The notes beneath the pieces are model-generated. The model saw only the letters and a program-made list of their open reading frames with translations, was not told where the DNA came from and did no database searches. Source: Selenomonas sp. AB3002 (GTDB lineage Bacteria; Bacillota; Negativicutes; Selenomonadales; Selenomonadaceae). From it: 64,000 nucleotides of DNA. The number at the start of each line of letters is the position of its first letter. Within the stretch, counting starts at the first letter, position 1. A program made the translations under genes and the position numbers. Location of the stretch: contig NZ_JNIO01000008.1 of assembly GCF_000702545.1 (NCBI RefSeq), positions 1,364,001 to 1,428,000 of the forward strand, written 5' to 3'. Positions 46,222 to 53,891 of this stretch are shown here, piece after piece.

Positions 46222-47175
46222 TCAGTTTGCCAGAGCAGGAGGCAAATCTCCAGTATAGGCCTTGCCCGCCATGGTGGGACCGCCAGTGGCACCAGTGGCA
46301 CCGCTGTCATCGGTGCTGCCAATGCTGCTGTCACCTGTGGTTCCCAGCGTGCTGCTAGCACCTGTAGAAGGAATATTGCCCGTTGCCTTGCTGGTGGGGG
46401 GACCGCCCGCAGCGCTCACGCTCTCATTAGGATTGAAGCGATAGTTCCGAGCGATGAAAACTTCCACCCGGCGATTCTGCTGCCTGCCCTCGTCCGTATC
46501 GTTGGAAGCAATAGGACGGTATTCGCTGTAGCCCACAGCGCTGAAGCGCTTGGGATTGAGCCTGTTGTCCTGGGCGATGATGTACTTCATGAAATTCAGG
46601 GCACGACTGGAAGAAAGCTCCCAGTTGGAAGGAAACTGAGCCGTGTTGATGGGCACGTTGTCCGTATGACCGGAGATGACCACCCGCTCGGGAAGAGTAG
46701 CCAAAAGCCCCGCTATCACAGGGGCAATCTTCTGGGACTCAGCCACCAGCTGGGCAGACCCCGAAGGAAACAACGCCCGCTCTTTGATCCTTATCATCAG
46801 ACCATCTTCGGAAAGCTCTGTGGTGAGCTTATCTTTAAGATTGTTGGCCTCTATATATTCCTCCATCTGCCGCTGCACTTCCTCCAGGCTCTGGTTTTCC
46901 TGGATATAGGCAGAGTTGCCCGCATCCTCATCACTTGGCATCTCAGCACGGCGCCCCGGATTCGGGCCCATGGCGTCAAAGAAGGAGGGGCCGCCGGAGT
47001 TGAAGGCTGCCGTGAAGGCCTGGGCCATCTGCTTGAGCTTCGTCTGGTCAGTCTGTGAGATAGCGAACAGCGCTATGAAAAGAGCCAGCAGCAGGGTCAT
47101 CAGGTCAGAATAAGGCAGGAGCCAGGGCTCACCTTCATGTTCTTCGTGTGGCGGTTGATGTTTCTTCTTAGCCAT
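46222..47175 (-). CDS. motB: Flagellar motor stator protein MotB with low-complexity tail
   Basis: 317 residues. One membrane helix with the proton/sodium-binding Asp in 'LPYSDLMTLLLALFIALFAI' (about 20-39), plug and linker, then an OmpA-like peptidoglycan-binding domain ('VISGHTDNVPI', 'WELSSSRALNF', 'GRQQNRRVEVFI'). After about residue 245 comes a Ser/Thr/Gly/Ala-rich tail of about 70 residues, longer than most MotB. Partner of motA four bases upstream. Confidence 0.95.
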   Translation of the reverse strand: MAKKKHQPPHEEHEGEPWLLPYSDLMTLLLALFIALFAISQTDQTKLKQMAQAFTAAFNSGGPSFFDAMGPNPGRRAEMPSDEDAGNSAYIQENQSLEEVQRQMEEYIEANNLKDKLTTELSEDGLMIRIKERALFPSGSAQLVAESQKIAPVIAGLLATLPERVVISGHTDNVPINTAQFPSNWELSSSRALNFMKYIIAQDNRLNPKRFSAVGYSEYRPIASNDTDEGRQQNRRVEVFIARNYRFNPNESVSAAGGPPTSKATGNIPSTGASSTLGTTGDSSIGSTDDSGATGATGGPTMAGKAYTGDLPPALAN

Positions 47176-47179
47176 CTAA

Positions 47180-47953
47180 TCACTCCTTCTTCAACCCTTC
47201 GCGTTCGGACTGAGGAATGAATACCATCAGTTTCGCTTCAATAGCCGTAGGAGAATCACCGGCCTGCAGGGAAAGGATACCTTCAATGATCATGCGCTTC
47301 TCGCTGACTTCTGCCTTGGACAGCAGCTTCAGCTTGTTGGCCATGGGCAGATAAACGACGTATGCGGTGAAGATACCGAGGATGGTTGCCACGAAAGCTG
47401 CTGCGATAGCGTGGCCCAGCTTGTTGATATCGTTCAGGTTGCCCAGTGCTGCGATAAGGCCGATAACGGCGCCAAGCACACCAAGGGTAGGCGCGTAAAG
47501 TCCTGCCTGCTCCAGCATGGCACGGCCTTCGGCGTGGCGTTCCTGCATGACAGCCAGTTCTGCATCAAGCACGTCGCTGACGAACTCCGGATCCATGCCG
47601 TCAATGACCATGCCCAGACCTGTCCGGAAGAAAGGGTCCTCGATTTCCTGCACCTTGCCCTCAAGGGCCAGGATGCCTTCACGGCGGGCAATCTGGGAAA
47701 GCTCGATGAACATGCTCAGAAGTTCCGCTTTCTCATGCAGGGCCGGCTTGAAGTAAACCATCTTGACAATCTTGGGCAGGGACTTGAGCTGCTTCATATT
47801 GAAGGCAGTGAACAAGCAGGAGAAGGTACCGCAGATAATGATCAGGAATGCCGCAGGGTTATTCAGTGAGCTGATGGGCGCACCCTTGATGATCATACCT
47901 ACGAAGACGGAGATAAGACCGCCTATTGCGCCTATAACTGTTGACATTTCCAA
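47180..47953 (-). CDS. motA: Flagellar motor stator protein MotA
   Basis: 257 residues from TTG at 47951-47953 (AGGGGGG eight bases upstream; an ATG two codons later is the alternative). Four membrane helices: 'IGAIGGLISVFVGMII', 'AAFLIIICGTFSCLF', 'LGVLGAVIGLIAAL' and 'AAAFVATILGIFTAYVVYL', with a cytoplasmic loop ('EGILALEGKVQEIEDPFFRTG') that touches FliG. Pairs with motB. Confidence 0.96.
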   Translation of the reverse strand: MEMSTVIGAIGGLISVFVGMIIKGAPISSLNNPAAFLIIICGTFSCLFTAFNMKQLKSLPKIVKMVYFKPALHEKAELLSMFIELSQIARREGILALEGKVQEIEDPFFRTGLGMVIDGMDPEFVSDVLDAELAVMQERHAEGRAMLEQAGLYAPTLGVLGAVIGLIAALGNLNDINKLGHAIAAAFVATILGIFTAYVVYLPMANKLKLLSKAEVSEKRMIIEGILSLQAGDSPTAIEAKLMVFIPQSEREGLKKE

Positions 47954-48133
47954 GATAAAAGCCCCCCTAACCTTCTGTCGTTATTGAAGGAAAATCATCT
48001 AAGCTATAACGTGCTTACGCTTACTTGTATAATTCCTTGCAAAGGGCAAAAATCCTACCAGAGGAGAGGAAAAAAATTTTTTTACGGAGCAACAATAATT
48101 TTTTATTATTATATCATTTATGTGTGTAAAGTA

Positions 48134-48142
48134 TGATATAAT
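48134..48142 (+). promoter_or_regulatory. Extended -10 promoter of the LysR gene
   Basis: TGaTATAAT (48134-48142) in an AT-rich stretch, 48 bases before the LysR ATG. No clear -35, as usual for extended -10 sites. Confidence 0.5.
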
Positions 48143-48190
48143 AAATAAAAGATAAAGGAGATTTATGTCTACAAAGAAAGAAGCGATTGC

Positions 48191-49078
48191 ATGGAACTCA
48201 GACAACTCGAATATTTCCAGATGGCCAGCCGTCTGCGGAATATCACCCGGGCTGCGGAAAGGCTGCGCGTCTCCCAGCCCAACATCACGGTCGCTATCAA
48301 GAAGCTGGAAGCAGAACTGGGCATCCAGCTTTTTGACCGGAGCCAGAAACAGCTGTCCCTGACCCCGGAGGGAGCCGTCTTCCTCAACCGTATCGAGCTT
48401 GCCCTGCGTAACATCCAGGACGCAGTGCTGGAAGTCAATGACTACAAGCAGCTGCAGAAAGGCACCATCAAGATCGGCATCCCTCCCATGATGGGCGCCT
48501 ACCTCTTTCCCAAGATCTTCTCCAGCTTCCAGAAGCGCTACTCCCATCTGGAAATCTTCCTGCATGAAGAAGCCTCCATGTCCATCCGGGAACAGCTGGA
48601 GCGGGACGAGCTGGACTTCGGCATCATCATCATCTCCGGTGCCTCCCAGAGCCTCCAGCTCCTGCCCATGTCCCGGAACCAGATTGTCTGCTGCGTACCG
48701 GAAACCAGTCCTTTGGCCCAGAAAAAAGCCATCAGCCTCCAGGATGTAGCAGACTCCAGCATGGTCATGCTGAAAGAGGGCAGCTTCCTCAGGCAGCTCA
48801 TCCTGGGCAAACTTGAAGATGCAGGCGTCAAACCCAACATCGTCCTGGAGTCCAATCAGGTAGGCACTCTCAAAGGCCTGGTGGCCTCCGGAGTAGGCCT
48901 GGCTTTCCTGCTGGACATGGTGGTGGAAGGCACGCCGGGCGTGAAAGTCATCCCCCTGGCCGAGCCCCTCTTCGTGGATGTAGGCCTGGCCTGGAAAAAA
49001 GACCGCTACATTTCCAAGGCCGCCCAGTCTTTCATCGATTTCTGCAAAGAAATCCTCAAACAGAAAAACGACGACTGA
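48191..49078 (+). CDS. LysR-family transcriptional regulator
   Basis: 295 residues. N-terminal winged helix-turn-helix (1-62: 'MELRQLEYFQMASRLRNITR', 'RVSQPNITVAIKKLEAELG'), then a periplasmic-binding-like effector domain ('GTIKIGIPPMMGAYLFP'). Effector unknown. The ATG has only a weak AAGAAG site; a much stronger AAAGGAG at about 48154-48160 precedes an out-of-frame ATG at 48165. It is divergent from motA and convergent with the Dcu transporter gene, either of which could be a target. Confidence 0.92.
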   Translation: MELRQLEYFQMASRLRNITRAAERLRVSQPNITVAIKKLEAELGIQLFDRSQKQLSLTPEGAVFLNRIELALRNIQDAVLEVNDYKQLQKGTIKIGIPPMMGAYLFPKIFSSFQKRYSHLEIFLHEEASMSIREQLERDELDFGIIIISGASQSLQLLPMSRNQIVCCVPETSPLAQKKAISLQDVADSSMVMLKEGSFLRQLILGKLEDAGVKPNIVLESNQVGTLKGLVASGVGLAFLLDMVVEGTPGVKVIPLAEPLFVDVGLAWKKDRYISKAAQSFIDFCKEILKQKNDD

Positions 49079-49090
49079 TTTTCCAACCTA

Positions 49091-49129
49091 AAAAGCTCCA
49101 CAAGCTGCTTTGCAGACTGTGGAGCTTTT
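49091..49129. terminator. Bidirectional terminator between lysR gene and dcu gene
   Basis: 12-bp stem AAAAGCTCCACA/TGTGGAGCTTTT, T-run on both strands. Confidence 0.88.
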
Positions 49130-49150
49130 CTCATGCTATTTTCTTACTTA

Positions 49151-50491
49151 TTAGTAGAGAAGATGTGCCATGACATAACCGACGCAGCAGCCGGAGCCGA
49201 CACCGATAAGGCCAGGAATCATGAAGCTGTGGTTCAGGATGTACTTGCCAATGCGGGTAGTGCCGGAACGGTCAAAGCCGATGCAGGCCAGGTCGGAAGG
49301 ATAGGTGGGCAGGAAGAAATAGCCGTAGCAGGCGGAAATGAAGGACAGCACAAGGACGGGATCCATGCCAACATTCAAGGCCATGGGTACCACGATGGCG
49401 ATAGCTGCGCCCTGGGAGTTCACCAGCTTGGAGGTGAGGAAGGCCAGCACGGCGTAAGCCCAAGGATAATTCTGCACTGCGTTGCCCAGGAATTCCTTCA
49501 GGAAAGCCATGTGATGAGCAAAGAAAGTATCTGCCATCCAGGCAACGCCGTAAACGGAAACCAGAGCAACCACGCCGGAGCGGAACACCTGGCTGTTGCC
49601 TACATCCTTAGCCTTGACCTTGCAGGTCACGAGGATTGTAGCTGCCACAAAGAGCATGACCATCTGGATGACCTGCACCATGGAAACAGGCTTCATAACG
49701 CCCTTGGCATCCGGGAAGTGCGGCAGCAGGGAGCTGACGTTGCCCAGAATGGCAATGACCACGATGCCTGCCAGGAAGATATACATGGCACGATAATACT
49801 CAGTGGGCAGTTCCTTGTCCAGCAGGCTCTCCGTATCGCCGTACACGTAAGCCTTGTTCTCAGGATCCTTGATGAATTCCTGGAAGCGCTCATCGTCAGC
49901 CAGTTCCTTGCCGCGACGATAGCTCCAGAGAGCTGCGAAGAACACGCCCAGGCCGGTAGCAGGCACGGAAACCATCAGCACCTGCAGCAGGGAGAATTCA
50001 CTGCCTGCCCCTGCCAGGAAAGCCACGATAGAAACCACGGCCACAGAAGCAGGAGAAGCGCAGATACCCATCTGGGAAGCCACGGAAGCAACTGCCATGG
50101 GACGTTCCGGACGGATGTTCTGCTTGATAGCCACATCATAGATGATGGGGAACAAGGTGTAGACCGCATGGCCCGTACCACAGAGGATGGTAAGGAACCA
50201 GGTGGTCATGGGTGCCAGGATGGTGACGTACTTGGGATGGCCGCGCAGGAGTTTTTCTGCATACTTCAGCATGACCGTCAAGCCGCCGGAAGTCTGGAGG
50301 AAACCCGCGCAGGTAACCACCGCCATGATGATGAGCATGACATCCACAGGCGGTTTGCCCGGCTTATAACCGAACACGAAAGTAAAGATGACCAGACCGA
50401 TGCCACTGATGACTGCCAGGCCGATGCCGCCGTGACGGACGCCGACCACCAAACATGTCAGCAGTACAATAAAACCGAGTAGCATTTCCAT
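49151..50491 (-). CDS. dcuB: Anaerobic C4-dicarboxylate transporter, DcuA/DcuB family
   Basis: 446 residues with about ten to twelve membrane helices. 'YKPGKPPVDVMLIIMAVV', 'LRGHPKYVTILAPM', 'TILCGTGHAVYTLFPIIYDVA' and 'IRPERPMAVASVASQMGICA' follow DcuB closely. Exchanges fumarate, malate or aspartate for succinate in fumarate respiration. AAGGGGAGAG precedes the ATG. DcuA versus DcuB cannot be decided safely from sequence alone. Confidence 0.9.
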   Translation of the reverse strand: MEMLLGFIVLLTCLVVGVRHGGIGLAVISGIGLVIFTFVFGYKPGKPPVDVMLIIMAVVTCAGFLQTSGGLTVMLKYAEKLLRGHPKYVTILAPMTTWFLTILCGTGHAVYTLFPIIYDVAIKQNIRPERPMAVASVASQMGICASPASVAVVSIVAFLAGAGSEFSLLQVLMVSVPATGLGVFFAALWSYRRGKELADDERFQEFIKDPENKAYVYGDTESLLDKELPTEYYRAMYIFLAGIVVIAILGNVSSLLPHFPDAKGVMKPVSMVQVIQMVMLFVAATILVTCKVKAKDVGNSQVFRSGVVALVSVYGVAWMADTFFAHHMAFLKEFLGNAVQNYPWAYAVLAFLTSKLVNSQGAAIAIVVPMALNVGMDPVLVLSFISACYGYFFLPTYPSDLACIGFDRSGTTRIGKYILNHSFMIPGLIGVGSGCCVGYVMAHLLY

Positions 50492-50975
50492 AAACTTTCT
50501 CTCCCCTTTTTCTAGAAGCTACACATAGATAAAATTCCTTGCCCTGCTATTTCGCCATGAGAAAATGCATTTCCTCTTTTACTGAAAAAAATATTTTATC
50601 TTTTCATAAGAATCATAATAAATAATCATAGCAGGACAGGACACACATAAATCCCTTGGGTATTATAACGCCCTTGTTCAGATTTCGCCGAAAGGCAAAA
50701 TATTCCCACTAGCGTTTCAATAGCCCAGAAGATATTTCCCCCAATATCTCCTGGGCTATTATACACCCATGATTATGAAAAAGTAAATAATACTTATAGG
50801 AAAATCTTATAGCATAATTATAATTTATCTTATGTTAATTGCAGCTAATTATAGCTATAATATTTTCATAATAGGGTCTTGCAAAGATATAACCTTATGT
50901 TATAATAACCTCAAAAGTTCATTGAGATTCATTATCTTATTTTCCTTTTTCTTTCTATTTTCTTAGGAGGCATTT
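50492..50975. other. 484-bp AT-rich divergent intergenic region with a long dyad
   Basis: No gene is credible here. It holds the ribosome site of the dcu gene, an almost perfect dyad at 50719-50760 (arms 50719-50728/50751-50760 and 50731-50736/50743-50748, two unpaired bases each side, loop TCCCCC) without a T-run, and the dapL promoter. Confidence 0.7.
50879..50906 (+). promoter_or_regulatory. Predicted promoter of dapL
   Basis: TTGCAA (50879-50884), 16-base spacer, perfect TATAAT (50901-50906), 70 bases before the start. Confidence 0.6.
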
Positions 50976-52208
50976 ATGGCAACCATCAATGACAATTACC
51001 TGAAATTGCCCGGCAGCTACCTCTTTGCCGAGATTGGCAGGAGAGTGGCAGCTTATAAAGAAGCCCATCCCCAGGCAGACATCATCCGCCTGGGCATTGG
51101 CGACGTGACCCAGCCCCTGCCCCCCGCCTGCATCGAGGCCATGCACAAGGCAGTAGATGAGCTTGCCAAAGCAGAGACCTTCAGAGGATACGGGCCTGAG
51201 CAGGGCTACAGCTTCCTGACGGAAGCCATTCTCAAGAATAACTACGAGCCTTACGGCCTGCACTTCGGCACCGATGAGATCTTCGTCAGCGACGGCTCCA
51301 AAAGCGACTGCGGCAACATCCAGGAAATCTTTGGCCTCACCGACAAAGTTGCCATCACAGACCCGGTTTACCCTGTTTACCTTGACACCAACGTCATGGC
51401 CGGACGCACAGGCGAACTTCAGGAAGACGGCCATTTTGAGGGCGTCACCTACCTGCCCTGCACCGCAGAGAACAACTTTGCCCCGGAGCTGCCTCAAGAA
51501 CACGTGGACATGATCTACCTCTGCTGCCCCAACAACCCTACTGGCACCACCCTCTCCCATGCCGAACTGAAAAAATGGGTGGACTACGCTAAAAAAGAAG
51601 ATGCCGTAATCCTCTTTGATGCCGCCTATGCCGCCTACATCACGGAAGACGATGTGCCCCGCACCATCTATGAGATCGAGGGAGCCACGGAAGTTGCCAT
51701 TGAGTTCCGCTCCTTCTCCAAGACCGCTGGCTTCACGGGCACCCGCTGCGGCTACACCATCATCCCCAAGGGTGTCACCGGCAAAGCCGCCGACGGCAGC
51801 CGGGTGGATTTCAACCGCCTCTGGAACCGCCGCCACACCACCAAGTTCAACGGCACCGCCTACATCGTCCAGCGGGGCGCTGCCGCCATCTACACGGAGG
51901 AAGGCAAGGCCCAGGTAAAGGAAACCATCGCCTACTACATGGAAAATGCCCGCCTGATCCGCGAAGGACTCAAGGCCGCAGGCATCGAGGCCTACGGCGG
52001 CATCAACGCTCCCTACATCTGGCTCAAGACGCCAAACAACATGCCCTCCTGGGACTTCTTCGACAAGCTCCTGACCGAAGTCAACATCGTGGGCACCCCC
52101 GGCGCCGGCTTCGGCCCCTGCGGCGAAGGCTACTTCCGCCTTACCGCCTTCGGCGGCAGGGAGAATACCCTGAGAGCCGTAGAACGCATCAAGAAAATGA
52201 AAATCTAA
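50976..52208 (+). CDS. dapL: LL-diaminopimelate aminotransferase
   Basis: 410 residues, full length. Makes LL-diaminopimelate from tetrahydrodipicolinate in one step, bypassing DapC/DapE, for lysine and peptidoglycan. '[18 protein letters not shown]', '[13 protein letters not shown]', '[17 protein letters not shown]', 'CCPNNPTGT' and the PLP Lys in '[14 protein letters not shown]' are typical of DapL. TTAGGAGG precedes the ATG. Confidence 0.96.
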   Translation: MATINDNYLKLPGSYLFAEIGRRVAAYKEAHPQADIIRLGIGDVTQPLPPACIEAMHKAVDELAKAETFRGYGPEQGYSFLTEAILKNNYEPYGLHFGTDEIFVSDGSKSDCGNIQEIFGLTDKVAITDPVYPVYLDTNVMAGRTGELQEDGHFEGVTYLPCTAENNFAPELPQEHVDMIYLCCPNNPTGTTLSHAELKKWVDYAKKEDAVILFDAAYAAYITEDDVPRTIYEIEGATEVAIEFRSFSKTAGFTGTRCGYTIIPKGVTGKAADGSRVDFNRLWNRRHTTKFNGTAYIVQRGAAAIYTEEGKAQVKETIAYYMENARLIREGLKAAGIEAYGGINAPYIWLKTPNNMPSWDFFDKLLTEVNIVGTPGAGFGPCGEGYFRLTAFGGRENTLRAVERIKKMKI

Positions 52209-52287
52209 AAGAAGGAAACACTTATTCCCATGTAGAATGTAACGGTATATGATTCGCATATATTCTACACCAGGGAGGAACAGCATT

Positions 52288-52572
52288 ATGAAGAAGAACA
52301 TGAAGCTCTTTATTGTGCTCAAGGTAGAGTATGGCGCAGGCGAGGAGAACGCCTTCTCTGAGATCCTGCAAGTCACCTCCAGCAAGAGCACAGCCGAGAC
52401 CTTCAAAGCCCACTATGAGGAGCAGTTCGAAGAGCAAATACACCCCAAGAACGGAAAAAAATGGGTTTCCATCCACATGCACCAGACCCTCATCCAAATA
52501 GACGATGAAATCATCGCCCCGGAATGGTTCATCCGGTTCCTGGATGGCAAGACTTTAAAGGATCATTTCTAG
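52288..52572 (+). CDS. Small hypothetical protein
   Basis: 94 residues from the ATG at 52288 (GGGAGG nine bases upstream; the open frame extends 13 codons further without a site). Unrecognised. Soluble, starts 'MKKNMKLFIVLKVEYG', contains 'SKSTAETFKAHYEEQFEEQI' and a Trp-containing end. Eighty bases after dapL; may be read through from it. Confidence 0.65.
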   Translation: MKKNMKLFIVLKVEYGAGEENAFSEILQVTSSKSTAETFKAHYEEQFEEQIHPKNGKKWVSIHMHQTLIQIDDEIIAPEWFIRFLDGKTLKDHF

Positions 52573-52661
52573 GTTCTTCTGCCCTTTCTTGAACTCCTGA
52601 AAACTTTTTGCAAATAATGCTTGCTTTTCTTTCCAAGGTAATGTATACTATTATTCGTTGT

Positions 52662-52738
52662 CGGGATGTGGCACAGTTTGGTAGCGCGCATCGTTCGGGA
52701 CGATGAGGCCGCAGGTTCGAATCCTGTCATCCCGACCA
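52662..52738 (+). tRNA. tRNA-Pro (anticodon CGG)
   Basis: 77 nt with CCA. Acceptor CGGGATG/CATCCCG perfect, anticodon loop TTCGGGA. The D-stem GCAC/GCGC has an A-C mismatch at its third pair, absent from the GGG isoacceptor at 8276-8352. Confidence 0.95.
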
Positions 52739-52752
52739 TTCTTGAGAGTTCG

Positions 52753-52777
52753 GAGGACGCGAAAGCGTCCTCTTTTT
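52753..52777 (+). terminator. Terminator of tRNA-Pro(CGG)
   Basis: Perfect 8-bp stem GAGGACGC/GCGTCCTC, GAAA tetraloop, TTTTT. Confidence 0.93.
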
Positions 52778-52798
52778 GTATTTCAACTTATTTCCACA

Positions 52799-52852
52799 CA
52801 AAAAGAAGCTGTGAAAAGGTATGCAGAGGACATACTTTCTCACAGCTTCTTG
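52799..52852 (-). terminator. Terminator of the UPF0158 gene
   Basis: Arms GAAGCTGTGA/TCACAGCTTC with a second inner pairing, followed by TTTTTG on the minus strand. Confidence 0.8.
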
Positions 52853-52862
52853 TGCTATTGCA

Positions 52863-53273
52863 TCATTCTTTATAGGCCAAATCGTTTTCCTGGCAGAACT
52901 CCCTGGCGGCTTCCAGCATGGACTGCCGGAAATACTCTTCCCAGGCCTTCTGCAAGAGCAGTCGCTTGACCTGATGGCGGAACCTGGTGGAGGCGCCAGC
53001 ACCCTGCAGAGCTTCCTGCAGGCGTTCGCGGACCCCCTCACGGGCATTTTCTGCAAAGGAGAGCATGAACTCCCGCTCCCGCTCGTCAAGGAGGTTCGGC
53101 AAGGGCAGATAATGCTCCCAGTCTTCCTCTATCTCGAAGACGTGAGCTTCCGCCTCGGCTTCATCCATATCGTCCCGCAAAAGGATTACCTCTCCTTTTT
53201 CAAGGTCGACATAGCCCTGCCTCACATCAGACTGCTCTAACGCTCTGGCCAGTTCGTGCAGATTTATTTCCAT
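52863..53273 (-). CDS. UPF0158 family protein
   Basis: 136 residues, acidic. Begins 'MEINLHELARALEQSD' then 'GYVDLEKGEVILL' and an acidic helix-rich body ('LPNLLDEREREFMLSFAENA'), as in UPF0158 proteins of unknown function. Five bases after the phosphoribosyltransferase gene, so probably cotranscribed with it. Confidence 0.75.
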   Translation of the reverse strand: MEINLHELARALEQSDVRQGYVDLEKGEVILLRDDMDEAEAEAHVFEIEEDWEHYLPLPNLLDEREREFMLSFAENAREGVRERLQEALQGAGASTRFRHQVKRLLLQKAWEEYFRQSMLEAAREFCQENDLAYKE

Positions 53274-53278
53274 AGATC

Positions 53279-53830
53279 TTACTCTGCATCGAAGAGGGGC
53301 AGAGCCTCCAGGAAGATGATATCGTCACGCTTGGAGGCATCACCCTCAGCCAGCACGCAGGCTTCGCCGATAACGGTGCCGCCCACCTTGTCCACCAGAT
53401 TCGTCAGAGCCTTCATGGAGCCGCCGGTGCTGATGACATCATCCAGCAGCAGCACCTTCCGGCCCTTGATGCGCTCGATATCAGCATCCATCAGGCAGAG
53501 CATCTGCTTGCCCTTGGTGGTGATGGAAACATCGTCAACCCAGACAGGATTTTCCATATAGGCCTTGATGGACTTGCGGGCCACCACGAAATAAGGCATG
53601 CCCATTTCCTTGGCCAGCTGGGCTGCCAGGGGAATGCCCTTGGTCTCAGCAGTCAGGATGATTTCCGTATCAGCAGGCACCTTCTTGGCCAGCTCCCTGG
53701 CACAGGCATCCACCAGTTCCACATCTCCCAGCATGATGAAGCCGGCAATGGCCAGCTTGTCAGTGACGTTGAGGATGGAAAGCCTTCTCTTTACCCCTGC
53801 CACTTCTAAATCATAGAATCTATTTGCCAT
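53279..53830 (-). CDS. Purine-type phosphoribosyltransferase
   Basis: 183 residues of the type I PRTase fold. The PRPP loop is 'VLLLDDVISTGGSMKAL' (about 126-142) and the flexible part 'TAETKGIPLAAQLAKEMG' binds pyrophosphate. Most like adenine/xanthine PRTases, but the N-terminal hood differs from classic Apt. It may salvage a purine base or be a PurR-like regulator; it lacks a helix-turn-helix, favouring an enzyme. Confidence 0.75.
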   Translation of the reverse strand: MANRFYDLEVAGVKRRLSILNVTDKLAIAGFIMLGDVELVDACARELAKKVPADTEIILTAETKGIPLAAQLAKEMGMPYFVVARKSIKAYMENPVWVDDVSITTKGKQMLCLMDADIERIKGRKVLLLDDVISTGGSMKALTNLVDKVGGTVIGEACVLAEGDASKRDDIIFLEALPLFDAE

Positions 53831-53891
53831 ATTGCACCTCTCACTTTATCGCAGCTTATTTTGCAACAAGATTGTATTGTAGCACTTCCAC

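Noticed and set aside
48165-48362. 65-codon frame overlapping the LysR start as a gene
   Set aside because: Good ribosome site, but the sequence inside LysR is just its frame shadow; kept only as a regulatory observation.
50955-52406. 483-codon minus-strand frame opposite dapL
   Set aside because: Antisense of dapL; dapL is full length with all motifs.
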